Under the pieces are notes generated by a model. The model saw only the letters and a list, made by a program, of their open reading frames with translations, ran no database searches and had not been told where the DNA came from. From contig JAIVFJ010000264.1 of NCBI GenBank assembly GCA_025765615.1, forward strand, positions 1-64,000: a stretch of 64,000 nt of DNA, read 5' to 3'. Positions within the stretch are counted from its first letter, which is position 1. Each line of letters opens with the position of its first letter. Below, one piece after another: positions 19,838 to 31,058 of the stretch. The DNA comes from Zopfochytrium polystomum. Taxonomy: Eukaryota > Chytridiomycota > Chytridiomycetes > Chytridiales > Chytridiaceae. Made by a program: the position numbers and the translations under genes.

Positions 19838-21961
19838 ATGGACGCAACGACATCGACAACGACAACGCAACCTGGCGACGCTCTTTCGGCCGTCGTCGAG
19901 CGCGCCAAGCGTCTGCGCAACACTCAGCTACCCTGCATCACGCTGCGCGAGGCGCACTACACTAGAGTCCTCAACGCCGTCCTCGGATCAAAGACCGACT
20001 GGTGGCGCAAGCTCCTTGCCGCCGCCCCCGACTCCGCCACTGCGACAGCGGCACCACCAACGACCGTCGCCGATCGCTGGAAGGCCGAGGCCGAGGCCGC
20101 GCTGATCGACATGGGCCTCGCCTTCGACCTGGCCTACCGCTACGGCTCCATCGACGGCGACTCGACCGAGCCGCTCGCCAAAGTCCGCGAATCCGTCGGC
20201 TGGGTCGGCGTCCGCTGCGACGAATGCAGCGCCTACGATTTCCCGGGCCCGCGCTTCGTCTGCCAAACCTGCCCGCCGTCGTACGACCTCTGCGTCATGT
20301 GCTACCTGTTCCGCAAGACCCACGACGCGACCCACGAGTTCAAACAGATGCGTCTGTCGCTCGACTTGCCGCCCGAGACCGCCGAGGACATCCGAGAGTC
20401 GGCAAAGGCCGCCGCCGCGTTCATGATCGGGGAGCTGAGGGACATCGCCGCGCGCGCGATGCTGCGGTACTCGACGCCGCGCTGCAAGGACGAGGCCGTG
20501 GCGTGGCCGACCGCCTCGCACGGCGTCATGGTGTCCGACACCGCCGTGCCCGAATCCCTCCGCCGCAGGATCGCCGACCTCGCCGAGCCGCTGGTCGCCG
20601 CGTCGCTCGACGCCGGCCGCTGGCATCCCGGGTCGGACGGGCTGGTCCTGGACCTGATCCACCCCTCTGACTACCCGCTCTGCTTCGGCCGGACGCTCTT
20701 TTCCGCCACACCGGGCGCGATCGTCGGGGAATCGGTGGTGGAGGCGCCGGCGAAACCCGAGCCCACGAGGTGGGGATCCACCACCGAAGCGGACGTTTCG
20801 TACAGCTTCCAGTGGCTGCCGTCCGAGTTCCGCGTCGCCGCGGACGGCTCGGTCACCATCGACTCGTACGTGAACAACCTGGACGAAAAGGCGCACCCGG
20901 AGCTGTTCCAGACCATCGCAGAGGTGTTTGAGCGCATCCTGCCCATGCTCGAGTGCACCATCGGATCCGCAGACGCAGTGCCCGACGAGCGGCGCGACAA
21001 CGCGCCGTACTCTGAAAGCAGCTTTTCCGACAAGAGCGAGTGGGAGCCGACCGAAGCGTTCTTGCGGAAGCACATGTTCCTCTCGGGCCGCTTCGGGCAC
21101 GGGAACGTGACGCCGGAAGTCTTCGCCGCGCACGAAAACGACCCTGACGTGCAGGCGGCGGGAGAGAGCGCCGACGGGTGGATCTCCATGGCCGACCGCG
21201 TCCGGTACCAGCGCATGCACTGCGCGATCCGCGTTCCGCGCTTCCCGTCTTTCTTCGACCGCTCCCCGATCTCGCTGGACCCGCAGAGCCTCCGCGACAC
21301 CACGCTCCAGGTGATCGTTAAAATGGCCGAGATCCGCCTGACCCCCGACCAGCCGTCCTACCGGGGGGGTAAATGGCACCTGGAGGGCATGTACAACGAG
21401 GCGATCGCCGCGACCGTCGTCGTCTACTACAACCTCGACAATATCGCCGACTCGCGCGTCGCCTTCCGCCACGCCTACCGCGAACCGGACTTTGAGTACC
21501 AGCAAGACCGCTACTACGGCATCGAAAAGGTGTACGGCTTCAAAAGCCAGTCCGGCGGCAGCCGCGTCCGCGCCAGCGGCGACGTCCGCGCGATGCACGG
21601 CCGCGCCGTCGCGTTCCCAAACTTTCACCAGCACCGCGTGATGCCGTTCGAGCTCGCGGACAAGACGCGCCCGGGCCGCCGCGCCGTGCTGGCGTTCTTT
21701 GTCGTCGACCCGGGTGTGCGGATCGCGTCGACCCGCGACGTGCCGAGGCAGCAGACGAAGTGGGTCGTCGGGGAGCTGGCGGAGGTCCTCGGGCGCGGCA
21801 GGCTGCCTGTAGTAGCTGTCGGGGAAATCGCGAGGGCGGCGGGCGCGACGTGGACCGAGGAGGAGGCGGGGAAGGTCGCGCGGTTGGTCATGGAGGAGCG
21901 GAGCAGCGGGCAGGTTGGCGGGTTTGCGGAGGCGTACGGCATTTCGCTTTGCGAGCACTAA
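19838..21961 (+). CDS. DUF4246 protein with ZZ-type zinc finger
   Basis: 707 residues from ATG 19838, single exon. A ZZ finger lies near residues 125-170: C-D-E-C, C-Q-T-C, C-V-M-C and two His in H-D-A-T-H. The C-terminal two thirds match the fungal DUF4246 pattern: F-Q-W-L-P-S-E-F-R-V, T-I-D-S-Y-V-N-N-L-D, P-S-Y-x-G-G-K-W-H-L-E-G-M-Y-N-E, A-F-P-N-F-H-Q-H-R-V and F-F-V-V-D-P. The W-H-x-E-G and Q-H-R-V spacing is like the H-x-D/E...H metal triad plus Arg of Fe(II)/2-oxoglutarate oxygenases. This catalytic role is an inference from the fold pattern, as the family is uncharacterised. ZZ fingers usually bind protein tails. Very GC-rich, no frameshift. Confidence 0.88.
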   Translation: MDATTSTTTTQPGDALSAVVERAKRLRNTQLPCITLREAHYTRVLNAVLGSKTDWWRKLLAAAPDSATATAAPPTTVADRWKAEAEAALIDMGLAFDLAYRYGSIDGDSTEPLAKVRESVGWVGVRCDECSAYDFPGPRFVCQTCPPSYDLCVMCYLFRKTHDATHEFKQMRLSLDLPPETAEDIRESAKAAAAFMIGELRDIAARAMLRYSTPRCKDEAVAWPTASHGVMVSDTAVPESLRRRIADLAEPLVAASLDAGRWHPGSDGLVLDLIHPSDYPLCFGRTLFSATPGAIVGESVVEAPAKPEPTRWGSTTEADVSYSFQWLPSEFRVAADGSVTIDSYVNNLDEKAHPELFQTIAEVFERILPMLECTIGSADAVPDERRDNAPYSESSFSDKSEWEPTEAFLRKHMFLSGRFGHGNVTPEVFAAHENDPDVQAAGESADGWISMADRVRYQRMHCAIRVPRFPSFFDRSPISLDPQSLRDTTLQVIVKMAEIRLTPDQPSYRGGKWHLEGMYNEAIAATVVVYYNLDNIADSRVAFRHAYREPDFEYQQDRYYGIEKVYGFKSQSGGSRVRASGDVRAMHGRAVAFPNFHQHRVMPFELADKTRPGRRAVLAFFVVDPGVRIASTRDVPRQQTKWVVGELAEVLGRGRLPVVAVGEIARAAGATWTEEEAGKVARLVMEERSSGQVGGFAEAYGISLCEH

Positions 21962-22440
21962 CTGGCAAAGGGAAGCAAGGGTGCTGTGGCTGTCGTCGAA
22001 TTTGTCTTGGCAAGTCCTTCTGACTATTTTTTATTTTACTGTATCACACGTGCATACAAGAGGGGGAAATGGGGGGGCACTTGGTGTTTTTTTTTGTTTT
22101 TTTTTTGTTTTTTTTTACGTCTCACTGTTATTGGGCGATTTTGGATCCAGTTAACGTGATCCTCGCTGGACCCCAGGATTTGTTAGTGCAAAAACTTGCT
22201 GCTCAATGGACTGATTGATCTTTGTTTCCTCCCTTGACTGTTATTTTTCTTCAGCAGGCAACGAAGGAATCCAAGAAGCCTGCATGACCTTGTTCGACTG
22301 TCGTAACCTCATGGTGACGCAGACTACCTCGATGTCGGCTGGGACGAGCGCGTCCTCTGAACTGGCGGCCAACTCGTTTGCGAATACCGATCGCCTCGCC
22401 CTCGTCCGCGATCGCGGCGGAAACGCCGGTCGCCGATTCC
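21962..22440. other. Intergenic
   Basis: T-rich 3' flank of the DUF4246 gene. Nothing else seen. Confidence 0.4.
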
Positions 22441-22445
22441 TCACC

Positions 22446-22535
22446 GCCTCTCTGCGGCGGGCAGTATTCCTCGCAAGCTGCCGCGGCGACGTCGAAGCGC
22501 TTCGATGGTGGGTGGGTGGCGGCGGAGAAGAAGAT
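22446..22535 (+). pseudogene. Single L-R-W-W repeat unit, orphan
   Basis: Within an open frame (22215-22544) the segment A-V-F-L-A-S-C-R-G-D-V-E-A-L-R-W-W-V-G-G matches one unit of the L-Q-W-W-K family (helix A-S-x-x-G-x-V-E-x-L-x-W-W). No neighbouring units are present, so it is a fragment. Confidence 0.5.
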
Positions 22536-22750
22536 GCATGTTGAGGACGCCGTCGAAGTTACAGGAGGCCTCATCTCGAGTTGATTTATTGCATGATCAC
22601 ACCCCTCTGGTCCCACCTCGTCGCTTTTCTCCAAAACCGCCTTCGTCTCCTCGCGCAGCTCCGTCTCCGTCTCTTTTCTGTCAAGGCTGCGACTCGACGG
22701 AAACAAACGGAGCAACGCGCCGAGTGAATTTGCCATCATAACGCGACGCC

Positions 22751-22756
<6 letters not shown>

Positions 22757-22791
<35 letters not shown>
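22757..22791. repeat. Poly(T) tract of about 35 nt
   Basis: Uninterrupted T run; read on the minus strand it could be the A tail of a retroposed sequence. Confidence 0.8.
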
Positions 22792-23023
22792 CAGCTCGCA
22801 GCCTCCGAGTACATTCGTGGCCGCCAGGATTTGCCGCTTGCATCTCGCAAGCTGTCGGGAGCCGATCAGCAGGACTGGCGACCACTCTCTACTTGTTGGC
22901 ATTGTGCCCCACCGGGTCGTCCTACACTTGAAATGGCGGCCACCACCTCTCACTAACCGTGAGGACGCCGACACGGCAGAGTGAGCGCAGAATATAAAAT
23001 TGCTGAACTGTGTACTTCCGACT

Positions 23024-23170
23024 TCCCGGGTCGTCTAATGGCAAGACACCACCAGCGCTTAAGGTACCGGGTTCAATCCCCGGGCTTTCCACTCGTTGGG
23101 AATCTAGCTCACTTGGAAGAGCGTGAGTTCACTTGGTGGAAATCGGAGTTCAATCCTTCGTCCGGGGAAA
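23024..23170 (+). other. Two tandem tRNA-like sequences (pseudo-tRNA or SINE)
   Basis: Two sets of internal Pol III boxes follow each other. First: D arm GTCT...AGAC with TAATGG (23033-23047) and T arm CCGGG-TTCAATC-CCCGG (about 23067-23083). Second: A box TAGCTCACTTGG with stem GCTC...GAGC (23105-23121) and T arm CGGAG-TTCAATC-CTTCG (about 23144-23160). Neither has a pairing acceptor stem or a clean anticodon stem, so they are not functional tRNAs. Such arrangement is typical of pseudo-tRNAs or a tRNA-derived SINE head. Confidence 0.5.
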
Positions 23171-23241
23171 CGTGCCTCGCGAAGTGCAGAAGCAGGAGTG
23201 TCGCCATTTTTGCTCAAGAAAATCCCGAGATGCAGCAAAAC

Positions 23242-24225
23242 GTCGATGAAGGCGCGGAGGTTGAAAAAGTCGCGGACGCGCTTCTTGTAGAGGACGAGGG
23301 GGCCGATGACAAAGACGATGTCGGGGTGGTGGAGGGTCGGCGTTGTTGAGGGCAGCCTTTGCGAAAGAAGTAATAAGACTGAGGTATCCGCAAACCACCC
23401 AGATCATTTTACCTCTTGAGAGTTTGAAAGTCCCACACAGGCACGGAAAAATCCTTGCCCGCAGCCAGGTCGACGAGGCACGTTTCGAGAAGCTTAAAGT
23501 CGACAGCATCGGGGTGATCAAAGTTGTACGTCCCGGCGTCCACGCGGACGCGGTCCTCCGGCGTCAGCTCCCGGTAAAAGCTCTCCAGCTTGACGATGGC
23601 GACTGCACCAATTTCCGCGTGCGGGCGTTATATCGCCTGTCTCTTCAGCGAGAAAAATAAAAAAGATTCGCTTTACCTTTCCGAGCCTCGGTCGACTTGA
23701 GCTTGTCAACGATCATGGAGCAGACCTCCTTCTTGCCGCTGGCTGCGCCGCCGCTGATGGCGATGAAGAACGGGCGGTGGTGGGACTCGGCCAGGTCTCC
23801 CGCGGCATTTGACTCTGCCTTGTGGACGACGAGCGGCGGCTCGTTGATGCTCAGCTCGGACACGCTGCGATCCGGGCTGACGTGGGGAGCTCTCGCGGCT
23901 GTGAAAGGGAAATAAGTTCTCTTGTTCTAATTCGAAACGAGCACGGGCGTGGGCCTCCAGATGGCGCGCCCGCCGATCGCCGATCTGTCCCCTAAGTCTC
24001 ACCGGGCTCGTCCCGTTTGTCGTCGGCGGGGATGGAGTCCTGGCTGGCGGAGCGGCCGGGCGACTGCGAGCCCTTGCGGCTGCCCTTGCCCGCCGCGCTG
24101 CCGCCGCCGCTGCCGAGGCGCTGGAAGAAGTTCGAGAGGGCGCCCGATCCCCTGCGGGCGGCCTTCTCGTCGGCCGAGGCGGCGGTGCCGGGCGACGCCG
24201 GCGAACTGGGAGAAGACGGCGGCAT
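23242..24225 (-). pseudogene. Uridine kinase-like gene, 3'-truncated
   Basis: Exons in phase: 24225-24003 (Ser/Pro/Gly-rich N-terminus, ATG at 24225), 23898-23677, 23602-23413 and 23356-about 23242. They give F-F-I-A-I-S-G-G-A-A-S-G-K-K, then L-E-S-F-Y-R-E-L, Y-N-F-D-H-P-D-A-V-D, V-P-V-W-D-F-Q-T-L-K-R, and D-I-V-F-V-I-G-P-L-V-L-Y followed by V-R-D-F-F-N-L-R-A-F-I-D, the standard order of uridine/cytidine kinases. Two things are wrong: the Walker A Thr/Ser is Lys (G-K-K), and homology stops at F-I-D, so the R-R-x-x-R-D lid and C-terminal third are missing. Beyond the break lie tRNA-like repeats. Without the lid and with an altered P-loop it should not phosphorylate uridine; I call it a degenerate gene, possibly still transcribed. 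Confidence 0.72.
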
Positions 24226-24268
24226 TGACGTTTGAGACTTGTCACCCACACAACTGATAAGAGATTAA

Positions 24269-24318
24269 GTGTCTGTCTGTCTGCCCGCCTGTCTGTCTGT
24301 CTGTCTGTTTGTCTGTTG
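24269..24318. repeat. (GTCT)n microsatellite
   Basis: Imperfect TGTC tetranucleotide repeat between the divergent uridine kinase remnant and the carrier gene; it lies in the shared upstream region. Confidence 0.85.
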
Positions 24319-24490
24319 TTCTCTTCTGAGTTTGAAAGCTCGCTTGTCGATCGTCTTTTCTTTCTTCGCCCCCGATCGCTTACCGGGTTGCTGTCCACTG
24401 TATCGTTTGACACCCTTCGACCCGACCGAGCGACCAACCACTCCACCTCTCACCAACTCCACTCACACCGTCGCTGCACCTGCAATCATC

Positions 24491-25859
24491 ATGCCCGGGG
24501 ACAAGCGCGTAGCAGCGGTTCCTCTTCCAACCTGGAAGGTGAAACCACGAACAGCCTGCCCACGATTAACACAAAAAACTGATCACGAATCCTCTTTCGC
24601 TCCCAATCACCCAGGACTTTGTGGCCGGCAGCATCAGCGGGATGGCGCAGGTCAGCATATCCGGCTTCGGTCCGCATCGTGGTCGTTTTCCTTTACTCTC
24701 TCATCGATCTTACCCGCGCGTCTAACGCGATCACCCAACTGTCCAGGTCGCGATCGGCCACCCTCTCGACACGATCAAAGTCCGGCTACAGCTAGACCCC
24801 ACCAAATTCAAAGGTAATCGCCAGCGATGGCATCACGCCCGTCCGCTCACACATCACCCACTCGAACCCAAGGCCCGATCGACTGCTTCACGCAAACGAT
24901 CCGGAACGAAGGCGTGCTGGGCCTGTACAAAGGGATGGCGGCGCCGCTCGTCGGCATCGGCTTTGTGAACGCGGTCGTGTTCACGTCGTACGGCTGGTTC
25001 AAGATGCTCCTCGCCGACCCTCGCAGCCCCGACGCGCAGCTCAGCATTCCCAAAATCGGTGAGCCCCTTCATGCGCATTCTCCCCGACGTTCGCGTTATT
25101 ACTGACACCCCACCTCCCCCCCACTCCCTCAACAGCCGTCGCCGGCATCGGCGCCGGCATCGTCAACTCCTTCGTCGCGAGCCCGATCGAGCTCCTCAAA
25201 ATCCGCCTCCAAGCGCAATACACCTCCCCGAGCGCCGCCTCCGTCGCCGGCGGCCCCGCCGTCTACCACGGCCCCGTCGGCGTCGCGCGGGCGCTGATCG
25301 GGACGCACGGGCTGCGGCGCGGGCTGATGCGCGGGACGTGGGCGACGATCGTGAGGGAGATACCGGCGTACGCGGGGTTCTATGGCGGGTTTGAGGCGGC
25401 GAAGCGGGCGCTGACGCCGGAGGGGTATCCGGCTGGGGCGACGCTTCCCGTGGAGAGGTTGATGCTGGCGGGGTCGGTGGGCGGGGTTGGTTACTGGACT
25501 TGTTGCTGTGAGTAGTGAAGGGAGCGCGGGGAGCGAGAGTGAGGTTGGGGGGGAGACGGCTTTGAACCTAATCGTTTCATTCGCGCAGATCCGCTCGACC
25601 TGGTCAAGTCGCGGATACAAAAGACGAACCCGGGCGAGTGTTCGACGGCCGTGTTCCCAAACCTCCGCAGCATCTACGCCGAATCGGGGATCCGCGGCCT
25701 GTTCAACGGGTTCCCCGTGACTGTCCTCCGGACGATTCCTGCCGCCGGTATGCAGCTGTGCTTTTTTTGCAAGTTTAAATCCCAAACTAACAAACGAACC
25801 GCCTTTTCACAGCTGCGACTTTTACCGTCTTTGAACTGACCGTCCGCGTTCTCGGCTGA
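24491..25859 (+). CDS. Mitochondrial carrier family protein (SLC25)
   Basis: Seven exons in exact phase: 24491-24538, 24615-24650, 24747-24813, 24873-25058, 25136-25507, 25589-25747 and 25813-25859, total 304 residues, the normal carrier length. Three tandem repeats carry the signature: H-P-L-D-T-I-K-V-R-L-Q, S-P-I-E-L-L-K-I-R-L-Q and Y-P-L-D-L-V-K-S-R-I-Q, each followed by the E-G-x-x-G-L-Y/F-x-G motif. The first repeat (D-F-V-A-G-S-I-S-G and G-L-Y-K-G-M-A-A-P-L-V-G) is closest to the carnitine/acylcarnitine and Ymc/ornithine group, so an amino-acid or carnitine-type substrate in the inner mitochondrial membrane is likely but not determined. The second repeat has I-E for L-D, as in many members. 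Intron 3 uses an AAG acceptor. Confidence 0.9.
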
Positions 25860-26412
25860 AACACCCACGGCCCGACTTTTCTATGCACCCTTCTTTCCTT
25901 TCTTCTTTCATTCGTAGCGCGCAAAGTCCAATAGACCTTTTTGGGAGGCTCTCCGAGGCCATTCCAAAACTTAAGCTCATCTGCAAAACAAACCCGTCCA
26001 TCAACGAGCTCAAAAATGTTCATTGTACGATGACGTCTCCTTCGTTGGCTCCAAAAACGTGCTTCTGTTTCATTCTTCAGCGTTGCCCAAACCCCATGGC
26101 CCTTTTCTCCAATGCGGCATCCGAGTCGGCCTGGCTCCATGTGGTTCCGTTGATTCGCACGCCCTGTTAATATTACCACCATAGAGTACACTGGACTACT
26201 TTTGCTCTTAAAGTTCACACTGTCTGTGTATTTTGTTTGTTCACCAAAAGGCAGCTCAGAGGGAAAGCAAAGAATTACAGGAATGAATGTTGGAGTGGGA
26301 GAAAGCGACAAAAAAAAAGGGGAAAAGAGCGAGGAATAGAGGTAGAGAGGAGGAGAGATGAGAGTGAGAGGCACCATGTTCGACACTGCAACAAAACAGC
26401 ACCAATCAGTGA
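25860..26412. other. Intergenic
   Basis: Convergent spacer between the carrier and the secreted basic protein. No gene supported. Confidence 0.4.
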
Positions 26413-26942
26413 TCACCGCCTCCTCCTCCGCGATTTCCCACCGTTGTGCTTCGGCTTCTCGGCATGGTGATTCGACCTCGGGCGCGTTTCAAGCGCGGCC
26501 GAAAGCGTGCTGGGCGCGGGATGCACCGGCTCAACTTTCTCCTTTTTCACGACGATTGGCGCGCTTCCCGACTGGCCCGAGTGGCCGTGGAACTGGGCGA
26601 CGGCGTGCGCGATGTCTTGGTTGTCGAGCGAGGGCACGGCGGGGGTGTTGCCGGTGTGCGAGGAAGAGATAGAGTGCGCACCTAATTGGGGCGAGGAGAA
26701 ATCGGGCGGGGACGGAGTTCCCACTGCATTTTTTTTTTTTTTTGTAACCATTTTTTGTGCGTGAGTGGATATGCGGATGGGGGGACCAGGGCTCACGAGG
26801 AGCGAAAGGGGGGGGCAGGAAGGATGGTCGAAAGAAGAAGCGTACAGCTATCATGGCGAATCCGCGCAATCACGGGCGACGACGAGAGGAGCAAGAAGCA
26901 CAGAAGGGTCGACGAGCATATGTTGATCAAGGAGATGTTCAT
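26413..26942 (-). CDS. Small secreted basic protein, two exons
   Basis: Exon 1 (26942-26846) encodes a signal peptide, M-N-I-S-L-I-N-I-C-S-S-T-L-L-C-F-L-L-L, ending near V-I-A. A GTACGC donor follows, and the intron ends TGCAG just after an A run. Exon 2 (26723-26413) joins in phase and gives S/P/H-rich sequence ending in G-K-S-R-R-R-R-R. Total 135 residues. A TATAAAAA box on the same strand (27049-27042) sits 100 nt upstream of the ATG. The second exon alone is also open to an ATG at 26751 through the A run, but the spliced form explains the TATA box and the signal peptide. No family recognised; the K/R-rich tail suggests nucleic-acid or polyanion binding or processing. Confidence 0.55.
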
Positions 26943-27041
26943 TCTGTGTTTGTGTGATCCTCAGAAGAAGAGTTCTGCCTTGATCTTGATGTGATGGGCG
27001 GCGGTGAGATTGCGAGTGGAGGAGCAGCGGTCCCGCATCGG

Positions 27042-27049
27042 TTTTTATA
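27042..27049 (-). promoter_or_regulatory. TATA box of the secreted basic protein gene
   Basis: TATAAAAA on the minus strand, 100 nt upstream of the ATG at 26942. Confidence 0.5.
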
Positions 27050-27599
27050 CTGTGAGCAGGCACGGTTGCGGGAGACGCAAGAGACGCAAGTGTTGGTCGG
27101 TTGGAGGAGTTATACGGTAGTCGCGCTCTTCGCGGTGGATTTTGAAGTGTGTCTTTTTTTTTTGTAAAAAATTATTTCAAGTGTGTCTGTCTGGCACAAT
27201 TGTGTCTTCGTCTTCTTCTCATTGCCGTTTGGGTGGAGGGTGGCACTCGCTGTTGGAATAAAATTTGGGCGGAGCAGAATTTTGGGCTGTTTGGCACTTG
27301 CCTATTTGGGAAGACCAACGCAACACCCAACATTTAATCACTCGACAACGCGCCTTCTTGAAATGTCTGCCAAACTGCGACGTTGCTCTCATGGGCACCG
27401 TCAAACAACACGACGAAAAAATTTGCGTTTTACTTCAAAGAGCAAAAAGAAAGTCCCTGTTTCGGCGCGGGACCGCGAATAGTGCCCGACTAAAGGGAAA
27501 AAAAAAGGGCTCTGAAAAAAAAAAATTCTATTAGATCAAGTCAAGCAACCAACAAGTTGCTTCGCTCCCTGCTTTCTCCGGCCTTTCTCTCCCCATCCC
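27050..27599. other. Intergenic
   Basis: A/T-rich spacer with short A and T runs. No gene supported. Confidence 0.4.
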
Positions 27600-30500
27600 T
27601 CAGCTCGCCGGCGCCTCATCACCGCCCGGCACAGCCTCAGCCTCGCCGCCGCCACCACCAGCGTCCAGCTTGTCCCCCGACGCCGACCGCGACACCGTCT
27701 TGGACCCCTTCTTCGACGCGGCCTTCGACCCCGCCTTCGACCCTACCTTCGACACAACCTTCGACGCCACCTTCGATCCAGCCTTCGACGCCGTCCTCGA
27801 CCCGACAGCCCCCGCCGGCTCATTCGGCTGCGCCGCAAGCCCGGCCACTACGGACGCCCTCACAGACTTCCCCGCGGTCGACTCTGCGCGTTTCGGCGAC
27901 GCGACGAGCGAGGCGCGAGTCGAGACGGGGCGGGAGGCCGGGCGGGAGGCGGGCGGCGGGTGCGGGTTGGGGGGTTGATGGGCAGCGTCGGGGAAGACGA
28001 CGTTGATTTCGCGGAGGGCGGAGGCCGGAGAGTCCGAGCCGTGGACCGCGTTTTGGGAGCCGTCGGTGCCGAAAAGGGCGCGGATCGAGGTGGGGGAGGT
28101 TTCGCGGGCTTTTTCAGAGTTGGTGGGACCGGCGAGCTCCCTCCAGGCCGCGATGGCGCCGGGCTTTTCCAGGACGATTGCGTAGATGGGGGCACTGTTT
28201 CAAATATGTGGTTTGAGACGGTTAGCTGTGCGGTTGGAGGTCGAGTAATGCAGGGATAGTAAAACGTACCTGCTCATCCAGTTCGTCAGATCCTCGTAAA
28301 ACCCTTTACCCTTATGTTCCTTGTAAAACTCCTCTGCGTTCTCTTTGCTGAAATGCACCTCCTGCTCTCGGACGATCGTAAACCCACCCTCCTTAATCCT
28401 CGCCACAATCTCCTCTTTCTTGGCCGGATACGCATCCGGTTTAATCAGCGCCAGAGTCTGCTGCATCTCGGCGTGCACCTCGGATGCAGGCGCCGCCCCG
28501 CCAAAGACAACGCCGATTTCGCGGACGGCCGAGGCCGGGGAGTCGGAGCCGTGGACCGCGTTCTGGGAGCCGTCGGTGCCAAAGAGCGCACGAATGGAGT
28601 TAGGGGCGGTCTCTCGGGCCATTTCCGAGTTGGTAGGGCCGGCGAGCTCTCTCCAGGCCGCGATAGCGCCGGCCTTTTCCAATATGAGCGCGTAGATGGG
28701 GGCGCTTTTCCAGAAATGCGGTTTGAGTCGGTTAGCCGTGCTGCTGCGGGTCGAAAACGCACGGATAGAACCTACCTGCTCATCCAGTTCGTGAGATCCT
28801 CGTAAAACCCTTTTCCCTGATGCTCCTTGTAAAACTCCTCCGCTTTCTCCTTGCTGAAATGCACCTCTTCCTCCCTCACAATCGTAAACCCACCCTCCTT
28901 AATCCTCGCCACAATCTCGTCCTTCTTCCCAGGGTGCGCGTCCGGTTTGATCAGCGCCAACGTCTGCTGCTTTTCGGCCGGAGCCTCGGCCGCGGGAGCA
29001 GCTCCGCCAAACACAACGCCGATCTCGCGGACGGCCGAGGCCTGGGAGTCGGAGCCGTGGACCGCGTTCTGGGAGCCGTCGGTACCAAATAGTGCGCGGA
29101 TCGAGTTGGGTGCGGTTTCGCGGGCTTTTTCAGAGTTGGTGGGGCCGGCGAGCTCACGCCATCCCGTAATGGCTCCAGGTTTCTCCAGAATGAGCGCGTA
29201 AATGGGGGCGCTGGTTTTGGAGTAATACTCTCAATGATTAAATAGTTCAAACTGCTGTCAATGTGCACCGACGTACCTGCTCATCCAGTTCGTCAGATCT
29301 TCGTAAAACCCTTTACCTTTGTGCTCCTTGTAAAACTCCTCCGCCTTCTCCTTGCTGAAATGCACTTCTTCCTCTTTCACGATCGTAAACCCACCCTCCT
29401 TGATCCGCGCCACAATCTCCTCCTTCTTTCCAGGGTACGCATCCGGTTTAATCAGCGCCAACGTCTGCTGCAGCTCCGCCTGCTTCTCCACAGTATGACC
29501 TTCGCCAAATACAACGCCAATTTCACGGAGGGCCGAGGCGGGGGAATCCGAGCCGTGGACCGCGTTTTGCGAGCCGTTGGTGCCGAAGAGGGCGCGGATG
29601 GAGTTGGAGGCCGTTTCGCGGGCCTTTTCAGAGTTGGTCGGACCGGCGAGCTCTCTCCAGGCCGCGATAGCGCCGGGCTTTTCGAGGACGAGGGCGTAGA
29701 TGGGCGCGCTGTTTGTCGTGTCATGTTGCAGTTGTTCAATATTAGAGGAATTTCGATGCTCATGAACGTACCTGCTCATCCAGTTTGTCAGATCTTCGTA
29801 GAACCCTTTTCCTTTGTGCTCCTTGTAAAACTCTTCTGCTTTCTCCTTGCTGAAATGCACCTCTTCCTCTTTTACAATCGTGAACCCGCCCTCCTTAATC
29901 CTCGCCACAATCTCGTCCTTCTTTCCAGGATACGCATCCGGTTTAATCAGCGCCAGCGTCTGCTGCAACTCCTCCACCTTCCCCGGCTGCTGCTGCTGCT
30001 GCTTCTCTACCAACGCGGCCCTCGATCCGCGGACAGACTTTGACCCACGGAGGGCGTCGGTGGATGCGCGACGGGTCTCGAAGAGGTGGGTGACGGAGCC
30101 GGCGCGGGAGGCGAGGGCGTACGGGAAGAAGGCTTGAATTTCGGCGAGGGCCGAGTCGAGGGTGGCGGAGCCGTGGACGGCGTTGCGGATGGGGTCGGTC
30201 CCGTAGAGGGCACGGATGCTGGAAGTGTTTGTTTGTCATTGGAGAAAGTTGGGGGGACAGTGGAAAAGGAATACGTACGACATTGGGAAGTTTTCCTTTG
30301 CAGCTGAGGGGTCGTCTGGACCCATCATCTCGATCCAGCGCCGAACAACGTCCTCTCCTTTGAGCACCATAGTCACGACAGGTCCGCTGAAACGCAAAAA
30401 AAGACCAACTCTCGATTAGCGAACACACATCTCCCTCTTCCCAACCACCGCCAATCTCTCTCAACGACTCACCTCGTCAAAAATACGACAACCTCATCAA

Positions 30501-31058
30501 CTCTCTCCTCCCTCTTCCTCCTCTCCTCCTCGTCCGCATCATCGGGCACGTCCTCAACCTGGGCCTCAGCCAATACCCTGGCCTGCTCGCCGGTCAACAC
30601 AACCCCGGCGTCCCTCTTCTGCACCGCGATCCCGGCCGCCAGCACGCGACGCACGATCGCTTCCACCGCGTCGCCGTCGGTGGTGGCGGCAACGTCGGGT
30701 TTCACGATCGCCACCGTTTTCAACGGCAATCCCGTCGCGCCGGACGCCGCAGCCTCCCCATCTTTGTCGTCCATTCGCGTAAAGAGCATCGGCACCGTCG
30801 GCTGCTGTTCCCCGCCCTCTCCGTCCTGCGGGGGCACCTCTGCCGGGCTCTGAAAGAAGATCGCGAGCTCGCGTGCAGCGGAAACAGGCCCGTCGGATGC
30901 GTGGAACGCGTTCATCAAGGGATCCGCGCCGTGCTGAGCGCGAAGCGTTTTCGGCGCTTCCAGTTTCGCGGTTTTCGGATCTTTGGGGCCGAGGATGTCC
31001 CGCCAGAGCTGAATGCAGTTGGGTTTGGAGAGGTGGAGGACGAGGACGGGGGCGCTTT

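Noticed and set aside
19988..21958. 656-codon minus-strand ORF
   Set aside because: GC-rich shadow of the DUF4246/ZZ gene; its composition is R/H/G-rich and motif-free.
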